From assembly GCA_934402055.1 (NCBI GenBank), contig CAKRTC010000017.1, positions 1-41,698 on the forward strand: a stretch of DNA of 41,698 nt. The letters run 5' to 3'. Below, piece by piece: positions 16,698 to 24,127 of the stretch (positions are counted from its first letter, which is position 1; every line of letters starts with the position of its first letter). The stretch is from an uncultured Lachnospiraceae bacterium. GTDB taxonomy: Bacteria > Bacillota > Clostridia > Lachnospirales > Lachnospiraceae. The notes beneath the pieces are model-generated. The model did not search any database and was not told the DNA's origin. It worked only from the letters and a program-made list of their open reading frames with translations. The translations under genes and the position numbers were made by a program.

Positions 16698-16856
16698 GAA
16701 TAATACGAGTTGCTTCGTACTTCGTACTCCCGCAACTCTCCGAACATTCGCATTCCGAACTATCGCTCTACATACTCATGTTCGTTTAGCGTTCCGAAGT
16801 GTATGCAAGTACGTGTGCAAGCACCCGCTCTTGATACACTCCGATCCGCATTATTC
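16698..16856 (-). ncRNA. Branched structured element in the groEL 3' untranslated region (candidate)
   Basis: On the minus strand GAATAATGCG (16856-16847) pairs with CGTATTATTC (16707-16698) to close the element with one G-U pair. Within it a 10-bp hairpin (16843-16834 with 16804-16794, one G-U pair) and GAGTTGC/GCAACTC (16738-16732 with 16713-16707) are visible, plus a weaker CGAAC/GTTCG pair. The wobble pairs would be A-C mismatches on the plus strand, so the minus-strand RNA is favoured. I do not recognise the family. Confidence 0.5.
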
Positions 16857-16858
16857 TA

Positions 16859-18481
16859 TCACATCATTCCCATTGGGGCGTTGCCGGCAGGCATTGCCGG
16901 TTCCGGCTGCGGGATGTCTGCTACAGCTGCCTCTGTTGTGAGCATTGTTGATGCTACAGATACAGCATTAAGAAGTGCAGACTTTGTTACCTTTGCAGGA
17001 TCGATGATTCCTGCTGTAACCATGTCAACATAAGTCTCGTTGTAAGCATCGAAGCCTACGCCCGAAGCAGACTCTGTTACCTTATTTACGATTACAGATC
17101 CGTCAAGACCTGCATTCTCGGCAATTCTGTAAAGCGGAGCTGTAAGAGCCTTAAGTACGATCTGTGCACCTGTCTTCTCATCTCCCTCAAGAGACTTAAC
17201 GATCTCTGCAACCTTCTTGCTTGCCTCAACATAAGCTGTTCCGCCTCCGGCTACGATACCTTCCTCAACGGCAGCTCTTGTTGCATTGAGAGCGTCCTCC
17301 ATACGAAGCTTAGCTTCCTTCATCTCTGTCTCTGTTGCAGCACCTACTCTGATTACAGCTACTCCGCCTGAAAGCTTAGCAACTCTCTCCTGAAGCTTCT
17401 CCTTATCAAACTCTGATGTTGAAGCAGCGATCTGAGCCTTGATCTGAGCAACTCTGTCCTTAATAGCCTCCTTGGAACCTGCACCGTCAACGATGATAGT
17501 GTTGTCCTTATTTGTACGGATAGACTTAGCACGTCCGAGCATATCCATTGTAGCATCCTTAAGCTCGTAACCAAGCTCCTCTGAGATAACCTGTCCGCCT
17601 GTAAGGATAGCAATATCCTTGAGCATTTCCTTACGTCTGTCGCCGTAACCAGGAGCCTTGACAGCCACTACAGAGAATGTTCCTCTGAGTCTGTTAACGA
17701 TAAGTGTTGTAAGAGCCTCACCCTCGATATCCTCTGCAACGATGAAGAGCTTAGCTCCCATCTTTACGATATTCTCAAGGATGGGAAGGATGTCCTGAAT
17801 ATTTGAGATCTTCTTATCTGTAATAAGGATATACGGATCGTCAAGAACAGCCTCCATCTTCTCCATATCTGTGCACATGTAAGCCGAGAGATATCCTCTG
17901 TCGAACTGCATACCTTCAACGAGATCAAGCTCTGTTCTCATGGTCTTGGACTCCTCGATAGTGATAACGCCATCCTTGGAAACCTTCTCCATAGCATCAG
18001 CAACCATCTCACCTACAGCATCATCCGAAGCAGAAATAGCTGCAACTCTTGTGATCTGATCCTTACCTGTAACTTCCTTGGCAAGACCCTCGATAGCCTC
18101 GATAGCCACATCCGAAGCCTTCTTCATACCCTTACGCATAACGATCGGGTTAGCACCTGCAGCAAGGTTCTTCATACCCTCATTGATCATTGCCTGAGCA
18201 AGAACTGTAGCTGTTGTTGTTCCGTCACCGGCTGCATCATTAGTCTTGGTAGCAACCTCCTTAACAAGCTGAGCACCCATGTTCTCATAAGCATCCTCAA
18301 GCTCGATCTCCTTAGCGATGGTAACACCATCGTTAGTGATAAGCGGTGTACCGAACTTCTTATCAAGAACAACGTTTCTTCCCTTAGGTCCGAGTGTAAC
18401 TCTTACTGTATCGGCAAGCTTATTAACACCTGCCTCCATTGCCTTTCTGGCATCTACTCCGTACTTAATATCCTTAGCCAT
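16859..18481 (-). CDS. groEL: Chaperonin GroEL (60 kDa)
   Basis: GroEL forms the double heptameric ring that folds proteins with ATP and GroES. The N-terminus MAKDIKYGVDARKAMEAGVNK, the nucleotide-binding VTLGPKGRNVVLDK and DAAGDGTTTATVLAQAM segments, and the C-terminal Gly-Met tail (MPAGNAPMGMM) are all present. It is 540 residues, the usual length. The ATG follows AGAGAAAGAGG. It is the second gene after groES in a heat-shock operon, with a 105-base spacer lacking any clear terminator. Confidence 0.99.
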   Translation of the reverse strand: MAKDIKYGVDARKAMEAGVNKLADTVRVTLGPKGRNVVLDKKFGTPLITNDGVTIAKEIELEDAYENMGAQLVKEVATKTNDAAGDGTTTATVLAQAMINEGMKNLAAGANPIVMRKGMKKASDVAIEAIEGLAKEVTGKDQITRVAAISASDDAVGEMVADAMEKVSKDGVITIEESKTMRTELDLVEGMQFDRGYLSAYMCTDMEKMEAVLDDPYILITDKKISNIQDILPILENIVKMGAKLFIVAEDIEGEALTTLIVNRLRGTFSVVAVKAPGYGDRRKEMLKDIAILTGGQVISEELGYELKDATMDMLGRAKSIRTNKDNTIIVDGAGSKEAIKDRVAQIKAQIAASTSEFDKEKLQERVAKLSGGVAVIRVGAATETEMKEAKLRMEDALNATRAAVEEGIVAGGGTAYVEASKKVAEIVKSLEGDEKTGAQIVLKALTAPLYRIAENAGLDGSVIVNKVTESASGVGFDAYNETYVDMVTAGIIDPAKVTKSALLNAVSVASTMLTTEAAVADIPQPEPAMPAGNAPMGMM

Positions 18482-18586
18482 TGCTTAATACCTCTTTCTC
18501 TTTATGGAAATGTCTCACTCGCCGATAAATGCATCAAACTGCAAACTGCGGTGCAAGACCATATGATTACAAGTTTTTCTTATGCC

Positions 18587-18871
18587 TTACTGAATAACTG
18601 CAAGGATCTCGCTCTGCTTAACGATAAGGAACTTATCTCCGTCAAGCTCAACCTCTGTGCCTGCATACTTGGAGTAAACTACCTTGTCTCCGACCTTGAC
18701 CTGCATCTTAACTTCCTTACCGTCAACAAGTCCTCCCGGACCCACGGCGATAACCTCACCCTGAGCCGGCTTTTCCTTATCCTGACCTGTAAGAACGATA
18801 CCGGACTTGGTAGTTTCCTCAGCCTGAAGCTTCTTCAATACAACCTTATCATCCAACGGAACTAACTTCAT
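18587..18871 (-). CDS. groES: Co-chaperonin GroES (10 kDa)
   Basis: GroES caps the GroEL cavity. The 94-residue protein shows MKLVPLDDKVVLKK, the mobile loop TTKSGIVLTGQDKEKPAQGEVIAVGPG, and KVGDKVVYSKYAGTEVELDG. The ATG at 18871 is preceded by AAGGAGG at an ideal distance. A longer frame to 18916 lacks a site and is not expected to be used. It leads the groESL operon behind a consensus promoter with a CIRCE-like operator. Confidence 0.98.
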   Translation of the reverse strand: MKLVPLDDKVVLKKLQAEETTKSGIVLTGQDKEKPAQGEVIAVGPGGLVDGKEVKMQVKVGDKVVYSKYAGTEVELDGDKFLIVKQSEILAVIQ

Positions 18872-18943
18872 GATTATTTCCTCCTTAATATAAGACGTTT
18901 GCACGAAAATGCACAAACATAAAAATACGTATTCACAGGCCGC

Positions 18944-18985
18944 TAAGAGGCCCTCTTAATCCGATCCAAACCGAGGATCCAAACC
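18944..18985 (-). other. Repeats and hairpin in the groES leader
   Basis: TAAGAGG (18944-18950) and CCTCTTA (18952-18958) form a short hairpin. Next to it GATCCAAACC occurs twice, at 18963-18972 and 18976-18985, a 13-base period. Both lie in the predicted leader RNA between promoter and groES. Their role is unknown. Confidence 0.45.
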
Positions 18986-19005
18986 CTCCTCAGCCAACGA
19001 AACAC

Positions 19006-19034
19006 ATTATATAATCCTTTGTTAGCAATGTCAA
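19006..19034 (-). promoter_or_regulatory. Perfect-consensus promoter of groES-groEL
   Basis: On the minus strand TTGACA (19034-19029) and TATAAT (19011-19006) are separated by 17 bases, an exact consensus for the housekeeping sigma factor. The -35 box lies inside the CIRCE-like operator, so HrcA binding would block it. Confidence 0.92.
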
Positions 19035-19048
19035 CACTCGAGTGCTAA
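19022..19048. promoter_or_regulatory. CIRCE-like operator (HrcA site) with one degenerate arm
   Basis: The 27-base site matches TTAGCACTC-N9-GAGTGCTAA in length and spacing. The right arm GAGTGCTAA (19040-19048) is perfect. The left arm reads TTAGCAATG (19022-19030), 6 of 9. The three changed bases are those shared with the -35 box TTGACA, suggesting a trade-off between operator and promoter. The gene for HrcA is not in this window. Confidence 0.85.
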
Positions 19049-19163
19049 AAGTTTACAACTTAATCACAGAAACATAAACTCAGCCCCATGCATAAAGTCT
19101 TAAGACAGCTTAACCACAGACGATATACTCAGACTGCAAGCTTGCTTGCAAGTATGATTAAGC

Positions 19164-19191
19164 TTTCAAACTTTTAATTTTATAGTATACT
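19164..19191 (+). promoter_or_regulatory. Probable promoter of the DUF5684-like gene
   Basis: TTTCAA (19164-19169) and TATACT (19186-19191) are 16 bases apart, about 50 bases upstream of the start codon. The -10 is good and the -35 is weak. Confidence 0.45.
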
Positions 19192-19238
19192 TATGGAGGT
19201 GCCGATCACGGCACGGATTTGTGAAAGAGGTATTGTTA

Positions 19239-19694
19239 ATGGACTTTATTGATTTTGGTTTAGGATTTTTATTAAGCGCACTTCTCACTATGTTTGCCTG
19301 GTGGGTACTCGGAATCATCGGACGTTGGCTTATATTCAATAAGATGGGGGAGCCGGGCTGGAAATCGGTCATTCCATTCTTATCCGACTATACTATCTTT
19401 AAGAGAGTATGGGTCACCACTTATTTCTGGATAATGCTTGCACTTGGTATTGCTAACACCGTACTTCCGGATCTTTTTTCGGGATACACAGGCGACTACC
19501 TTACCCAGCTTTGCGGATGTGCATTGTTCGTGATCCTATTTCTTGAAAATATCAAGCTCTCACGATCCTTCGGCCACGGGTATCTGTTTGCGTTCGGACT
19601 TGTGGTGCTCAATCCGATATTCACCCTTATCTTAGGCTTCGGAAGCAGCCGATACATAGGCAACACCACACCGGGTGCCGATAACTATTACTAA
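19239..19694 (+). CDS. DUF5684-like small membrane protein
   Basis: This 151-residue protein has about four hydrophobic helices. It also carries the conserved stretch IIGRWLIFNKMGEPGWKSVIPFLSDYTIFK, which I associate with DUF5684 membrane proteins, often misannotated as signal peptidase I. No catalytic serine or lysine motif of a signal peptidase is visible. The ATG at 19239 follows AAAGAGG. A GTG at 19221 in the same frame is less likely. It is a single gene on the plus strand between groESL and rnhA. Function is unknown. Confidence 0.75.
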   Translation: MDFIDFGLGFLLSALLTMFAWWVLGIIGRWLIFNKMGEPGWKSVIPFLSDYTIFKRVWVTTYFWIMLALGIANTVLPDLFSGYTGDYLTQLCGCALFVILFLENIKLSRSFGHGYLFAFGLVVLNPIFTLILGFGSSRYIGNTTPGADNYY

Positions 19695-19824
19695 AACAGT
19701 ATAAATCCCGGCACACTCTCGCACTGAGCGCTGCCGCTTGTGACATTTTTTTCTTTCGTGTGTGCATAAGAAGTCGAGATGTTAAATTTTTTTATAGTTC
19801 TGTTGTTATGATCTGACTTGTAAC

Positions 19825-19866
19825 AAAAAAACTGCCGAGGAAGCATTTTCCCCGGCAGTTTTCTTA
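19825..19866. terminator. Bidirectional terminator between the DUF5684-like gene and rnhA
   Basis: AAAACTGCCG (19828-19837) and CGGCAGTTTT (19853-19862) form a 10-bp stem. It is followed by TTTTC on the plus strand and by seven T on the minus strand. It can end both converging transcripts. Confidence 0.88.
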
Positions 19867-19872
19867 TTGGGA

Positions 19873-20349
19873 CTAAATCCCTTCATCTTCTATTAAATTC
19901 CTGCTTAGTGCCGCATCACATGCAAGCTTATCACAACGTTCGTTTTCCTCATGTCCGTCATGTCCCTTGACCCATATAAAGTTAACCTTATGTGGCTCCA
20001 TAGCCTTGAGCAGTCTCTGCCAAAGATCGACATTTTTAACCGGACCGCTGCGTTCCCTGCTCCAATTGTTCTTGACCCAGTTTTCTATCCAGCCCTGGTT
20101 AAAAGCATCAACCAGATACTTGGAATCACTGTACAGATCTATGAGACAAGGTCTCGTGAGAGCCTCAATACCGGCTATGGCAGCCATAAGCTCCATTCTG
20201 TTATTGGTCGTGCGTATATAACCCTGAGATAATTCCTTCTCATGTACAACCCCGTCACGACTCACAAAGCGAAGTATTGCTCCATATCCTCCCGGTCCGT
20301 CCGGATTACCCTTGGCTGCTCCGTCCGTAAATATACTGACTGCACTCAT
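19873..20349 (-). CDS. rnhA: Ribonuclease HI
   Basis: RNase HI cuts RNA in RNA-DNA hybrids. The four catalytic acidic residues are visible: D in FTDGAAKGNP, E in NNRMELMAAI, D in LYSDSKYLVDAF, and the final D in ENERCDKLACDAA. The histidine-containing KGHDGHEENE is also present. At 158 residues it is a normal bacterial type I enzyme. AAAGGGG precedes the ATG. It lies 24 bases after the beta-CASP nuclease gene, so the two RNA-processing genes may share a transcript. Confidence 0.96.
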   Translation of the reverse strand: MSAVSIFTDGAAKGNPDGPGGYGAILRFVSRDGVVHEKELSQGYIRTTNNRMELMAAIAGIEALTRPCLIDLYSDSKYLVDAFNQGWIENWVKNNWSRERSGPVKNVDLWQRLLKAMEPHKVNFIWVKGHDGHEENERCDKLACDAALSRNLIEDEGI

Positions 20350-20373
20350 TCACATGTCCCCTTTGTATAAAAA

Positions 20374-21993
20374 TTAATCGTAACTGTATTTCTTGGCAAG
20401 GCGAAGTATCTCCGTTGCAAGCTTACGCTTATCCGCATTTGTACCGTTCTGTACACTGCGCACCTGCTTCATAAGTATTTCCATAGCATCGTCAAGCTGG
20501 CTGTTGAGCGAGATAACCTTGGCAGACTGAGGTGTTACAGCCTTCTCAGGCTTCTTGTACGGAATTCCCTCTGTCTGAGTTATCCATTTATCCTCTGCAA
20601 GATCAAATACCGATCCGCTGAACGGACAATCCACAACATTTCCGGTAGCCTCACGCACAAGTCCCGACAAGGTCTCCATCGCCTCATCATCACCATGCAC
20701 AAGGAACATCCTTCCGTTAACCTTACCAAGCTTTGTTGCCCATTCCACAAGCTCATGCTGATCTGCATGTGAGCTCATATCTCTCATAGTCTCTATGTGT
20801 GCTGCAACATTTATCTCCTCACCGAACAGCCTTACGGAATCAATTCCGTCCTGAAGCACACGTCCTAGTGTTCCTTCGGCCTGATATCCGGCAAAAACAA
20901 CCGTACACTCCGGTCTCCACAGGTTATGCTTAAGATGATGTCTGATACGTCCCGCATTACACATACCCGCAGCGGCAAGAATAACCTTAGGCACCGGATT
21001 AAAGTTGATTGCAGTAGACTCCTCTGTGCTTACGCTGAGAGTAAGCTCCGGGAAGCTTATCGGATTGATGCCTTTCTCGATCAGACTCATGAAATCATCA
21101 TCAAAGCACTCGAGCGGAGCATTCATAAATACATTGGTCGCCTCGACTGCGAGCGGGCTGTCGACATAAACAGGAAAACCGTCATGTCCTTTGACAAGCT
21201 TCTGATCCTTGATCTGCTTGATAAGATACAAAAGCTCCTGAGTACGTCCTACCGCAAACGCCGGAATGACCACATTTCCCTTACGGTCAAGTGTCTGCTG
21301 AATGATACGCGCAAGATCCTCTATATGATCTATACCTTTTTCATGGAAACGTGAGCCGTAAGTCGACTCCATAAGCACATAATCCGCTCCTCCGGTTATA
21401 TATGTAGGATCCTTGATAATAGGCTTATCACTGTTTCCGATATCGCCGGAAAAGACTATTTTCTTCTCGATATCGCCTTCCTTGATCCACATCTCTATGG
21501 AAGCCGAACCAAGCAGATGTCCCGCATCAATAAAGCGTACCTTGACTGTATCCGAAAGCTCAGTGATCTGACCGTAAGGAACATCCTTGAAGCACTCTAT
21601 AACATGCTTGGCATCTTCAACCGTATATTCCGGTTTAACAGGTTCAAGTCCCGCTCTCTTACCCTTACGGTTTGCAAACTCCGCCTCCATCTCCTGAATA
21701 TGCGCACTGTCCAGAAGCATGATCTCGTCAAGATCCTTTGACGCCTGAGTACATAATACTGTACCGTTAAATCCGTTAACATATGCAGATGGGATCATTC
21801 CGGAGTGATCTATGTGTGCATGTGTCAGCAATATATAATCGATTTCCTTGTAGCTGCACGGAAGCTTGGCATTTTCATAGATATTCTTGCCCTGCTCCAT
21901 ACCGCAATCAACAAGTATCTTGAGATCCTGCGTCTCAATTAAATGCTGTGAACCTGTGACCTCATGGTCTGCTCCGATAAATGTAAGCTTCAT
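20374..21993 (-). CDS. Beta-CASP metallo-beta-lactamase RNA-processing nuclease
   Basis: The protein is a zinc-dependent metallo-beta-lactamase with the beta-CASP insert and the RNA-specificity (RMMBL) C-terminal domain. The zinc motif is HAHIDHSG at residues 58-65, with further ligands in FIDAGHLLGSASIEM and near MSSHADQHELVEW. Members cleave RNA endonucleolytically or from the 5' end. I chose the ATG at 21993 (MKLTFIGADHEVTGS), which follows GGAG and starts right at the domain. An upstream open frame to 22119 crosses a leader hairpin and is probably untranslated. It is 539 residues, with a C-terminal tail that may contact RNA. It is not RNase J, judging by the shorter architecture. Confidence 0.92.
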   Translation of the reverse strand: MKLTFIGADHEVTGSQHLIETQDLKILVDCGMEQGKNIYENAKLPCSYKEIDYILLTHAHIDHSGMIPSAYVNGFNGTVLCTQASKDLDEIMLLDSAHIQEMEAEFANRKGKRAGLEPVKPEYTVEDAKHVIECFKDVPYGQITELSDTVKVRFIDAGHLLGSASIEMWIKEGDIEKKIVFSGDIGNSDKPIIKDPTYITGGADYVLMESTYGSRFHEKGIDHIEDLARIIQQTLDRKGNVVIPAFAVGRTQELLYLIKQIKDQKLVKGHDGFPVYVDSPLAVEATNVFMNAPLECFDDDFMSLIEKGINPISFPELTLSVSTEESTAINFNPVPKVILAAAGMCNAGRIRHHLKHNLWRPECTVVFAGYQAEGTLGRVLQDGIDSVRLFGEEINVAAHIETMRDMSSHADQHELVEWATKLGKVNGRMFLVHGDDEAMETLSGLVREATGNVVDCPFSGSVFDLAEDKWITQTEGIPYKKPEKAVTPQSAKVISLNSQLDDAMEILMKQVRSVQNGTNADKRKLATEILRLAKKYSYD

Positions 21994-22071
21994 AACACTC
22001 CGTTTCTTCGTCCTTTCCGGACGAATAAGCTTCTGCCGTATAACTCTATCCTTCCCAAATAAAGCAAAAAT

Positions 22072-22129
22072 GATATGGGAAATGCTATTATGTACGGGTT
22101 TTGAAGCCCGATAAAACATCTCCCATATC
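22072..22129 (-). other. Long hairpin at the start of the beta-CASP nuclease transcript
   Basis: GATATGGGA (22072-22080) and TCCCATATC (22121-22129) form a perfect 9-bp stem. Inside it CGGG and CCCG make a second stem. It begins just downstream of the predicted -10 box, so it would sit at the 5' end of the mRNA, where it could protect it from 5' decay. Confidence 0.6.
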
Positions 22130-22130
22130 C

Positions 22131-22159
22131 ATTATACAAAAGCGTTCAATCACAAACAA
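22131..22159 (-). promoter_or_regulatory. Probable promoter of the beta-CASP nuclease gene
   Basis: A perfect TATAAT (22136-22131 on the minus strand) is preceded after 17 bases by TTGTTT. The start point would fall at the foot of the long leader hairpin. Confidence 0.55.
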
Positions 22160-22197
22160 GCGATATTTTCACCGATGCACATTAGTCATACAAGTGT

Positions 22198-23316
22198 CTA
22201 TTTTCTACGCTTTCCTATTTTATCCGTATCTATTATTGCCTGCTTGAAGGCTTCCTTCTTGATCTCATAAGGAACCGTACATGGTGCTATGCCCCACTCT
22301 ATGAAAGTAGAAGCCTTATCGATCAGCTTATCAACGTCATTAAGGTCAAGCTCGATATCATCCATGCAAATCGGAAGGTCTATGGTCTGATAAAAGTCAA
22401 TGAGCTTATCTCTTGTCTCAAACTGCTTATCAAAGGTAAGCATGACCAAAAGTCCGAGAGCAACGACCTCACCGTGAAGATGCTTCTCCGCACCCTTACA
22501 TACTGTGGTTCCGTAATAGAAGGCATGTGCAAGTGAGCTGTTGTAGTAATACGGCGGAACTCTCATTGCTCCTGCGGTAAGATTGGAGCAAAGTCCTGTC
22601 GTGATAATAACACTCTGTGCAACCTCTTCCATCTCAAGTCCCGGAGTCTTGTTCTTGACCTGATTATATGCCGTCTCACCGTTATTTATAAGTGTCTCCG
22701 TAATACACGGAGCGATCTGCACACCAAGCAGAGGTGTATGTGTAACCTTTTTCTGCGTTCTCGGAACTCTTGAGCAGAACTCTGTCTCATATTCCTTGGC
22801 AAGTGCATCACCTATGCCTGCCCAGAAATAATCAGCCGGTGAATCCGCAACTATTGCCGAATTTATAAAGGTATGCTCAGGACAACGCTTAAGATAGCAG
22901 TTATCTCTTGCCGATCCGTCGGGATAGTACATTATTGAAATAGAAGTAGACGGAGCACAGTTAGACGAAAGTGTCGGGAATGTAAATATAGGCTTATTCA
23001 TCTTATCGGCTGCACATTTACATGTATCAAGTGCACGTCCTCCTCCGAATGCAAAGATCATATCCGCATTCTGAACCTCAGGCTTAGCCATAAGCATGTC
23101 AACATTCTCATAGCTTGCCTCGCCTCCGAACCATATAGGCTCAGTAAGCTCCATATCGGTTCCCTTAAGAGCATCACAAAGAGGACCATAGCCCTTTGAA
23201 AGAGCTGTCTTGCCTCCGATAACGGCAGCCTTGGTTCCGTAACGACGTACAATATCGTAAACTTGCTCATAGCAGTCGGTGCCGATAGTCCACGCTGAAA
23301 GAATCATCCTTTTCAT
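22198..23316 (-). CDS. Iron-containing alcohol dehydrogenase / glycerol dehydrogenase family protein
   Basis: This 372-residue protein has the dehydroquinate synthase-like fold of the glycerol dehydrogenase group. The NAD-binding FAFGGGRALDTCK is at about residues 88-100. The expected metal ligands are D170 (GIGDALAKEYE), H264 (SLAHAFYYG) and H281 (HLHGEVVALG), matching the three ligands of glycerol dehydrogenases. It could oxidise glycerol or another polyol, or reduce a small carbonyl; the substrate cannot be told from the sequence. AAAGGACG precedes the ATG. It stands alone behind its own promoter, with no fermentation genes next to it. Confidence 0.88.
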   Translation of the reverse strand: MKRMILSAWTIGTDCYEQVYDIVRRYGTKAAVIGGKTALSKGYGPLCDALKGTDMELTEPIWFGGEASYENVDMLMAKPEVQNADMIFAFGGGRALDTCKCAADKMNKPIFTFPTLSSNCAPSTSISIMYYPDGSARDNCYLKRCPEHTFINSAIVADSPADYFWAGIGDALAKEYETEFCSRVPRTQKKVTHTPLLGVQIAPCITETLINNGETAYNQVKNKTPGLEMEEVAQSVIITTGLCSNLTAGAMRVPPYYYNSSLAHAFYYGTTVCKGAEKHLHGEVVALGLLVMLTFDKQFETRDKLIDFYQTIDLPICMDDIELDLNDVDKLIDKASTFIEWGIAPCTVPYEIKKEAFKQAIIDTDKIGKRRK

Positions 23317-23400
23317 AAATAATCGTCCTTTCTTTACCCATGTAAGGATACATGTATCTCTTCGGTCTGTTAAACGTTAGACCTTTACCCTCATAAGAAC

Positions 23401-23429
23401 AATTTAAACATTTCCGACTACCGTGTCAA
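23401..23429 (-). promoter_or_regulatory. Promoter of the iron-containing dehydrogenase gene
   Basis: On the minus strand TTGACA (23429-23424) is followed after 17 bases by TAAATT (23406-23401). The leader of about 80 bases contains the palindrome GATACATGTATC, a possible operator. Confidence 0.65.
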
Positions 23430-23461
23430 GCTCAATAAAGCCCTAAAATTGTCTTTATTTA

Positions 23462-24127
23462 TTATTTACTTTTTTTGAAAAACTTATTTTCGTTTCCGTG
23501 AATAAGTCTGATTATGTTAGCCTTGTGTCTGACGAGTGCCAAGCCTGACATAATAAGCGCAATAAAGATAAGTTCCGCCGTGTATGCTGCACTATAGCTC
23601 TCCGGATAAAAACTCCATCCGAAGCTCTTGGCTCCGAGAAGCCAATACAGCTGAACAATTAAATATACGACAGCCGCAGTTATAGAGCCAAGCGATACAT
23701 ATCCGCTCAAAAGTGCTATTCCGACTACACATACAAAGCTTAGTCCGAAAAATCCGGGATCTGTAAAAAGAATAACTCCTGCCGAGGTAGCTATACCCTT
23801 GCCGCCGTTAAAATGCAGCCACGGAGAAAAGTCATGTCCCAGTACAGCCCCCAGTCCCGTGTACATAGTCACAAGATATCGCGTATCTGCATTTTCACCA
23901 AATACATGCGCCGTTATGATCAGGGGAACGACCGCCTTCAATATATCTCCCGCAAATGTCAGAGCCCCGGCTTTTTTGCCGAGACTCCTCAATGCATTAG
24001 TGCTTCCGGTATTGCCGGAGCCCATAGTTCTAAGATCTTTGCCATACATCCTGGCTACAACATAACCCGTCGGTATGCTTCCGAAAACAAAACCGATCAG
24101 TAAACAAACTATCCTAAGCAGTATCAT
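23462..24127 (-). CDS. plsY: Glycerol-3-phosphate acyltransferase PlsY
   Basis: PlsY transfers an acyl group from acyl-phosphate to glycerol-3-phosphate at the membrane, the first step of phospholipid synthesis. The three loop motifs are visible: GSIPTGYVVAR, the SGNTGSTNALR loop (usually S-G-N-x-G-A-T-N), and the phosphate-binding HFNGGKGIATSAG. About five to six hydrophobic helices fit the family. At 221 residues it is normal. Its ATG overlaps the der stop as ATGA. Confidence 0.96.
   Translation of the reverse strand: MILLRIVCLLIGFVFGSIPTGYVVARMYGKDLRTMGSGNTGSTNALRSLGKKAGALTFAGDILKAVVPLIITAHVFGENADTRYLVTMYTGLGAVLGHDFSPWLHFNGGKGIATSAGVILFTDPGFFGLSFVCVVGIALLSGYVSLGSITAAVVYLIVQLYWLLGAKSFGWSFYPESYSAAYTAELIFIALIMSGLALVRHKANIIRLIHGNENKFFKKSK

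Larger units (their letters stand above)
16437..16858. other. Intergenic region between rex and groEL
   Basis: This 422-base stretch has no credible gene. From the rex side it holds the Rex-like operator, the rex promoter, a small GGGC-TATC-GCCC hairpin followed by a T run on the plus strand (about 16597-16613), the strong groEL terminator and a branched inverted-repeat element next to the groEL stop. Confidence 0.8.
18872..19238. other. Divergent intergenic region between groES and the DUF5684-like gene
   Basis: This 367-base stretch carries the groESL promoter, CIRCE-like site and leader repeats on one side. On the other it holds a TGCAAGC-TT-GCTTGCA hairpin (19135-19150) and a plus-strand promoter for the next gene. 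I find no gene in it. Confidence 0.8.

Noticed and set aside
19239..19694. Signal peptidase I
   Set aside because: Such proteins are sometimes labelled so, but no catalytic Ser-Lys motif is visible.
21994..22119. N-terminal extension of the beta-CASP nuclease
   Set aside because: It overlaps the leader hairpin, lacks a ribosome site and precedes the true domain start, which has GGAG before its ATG.
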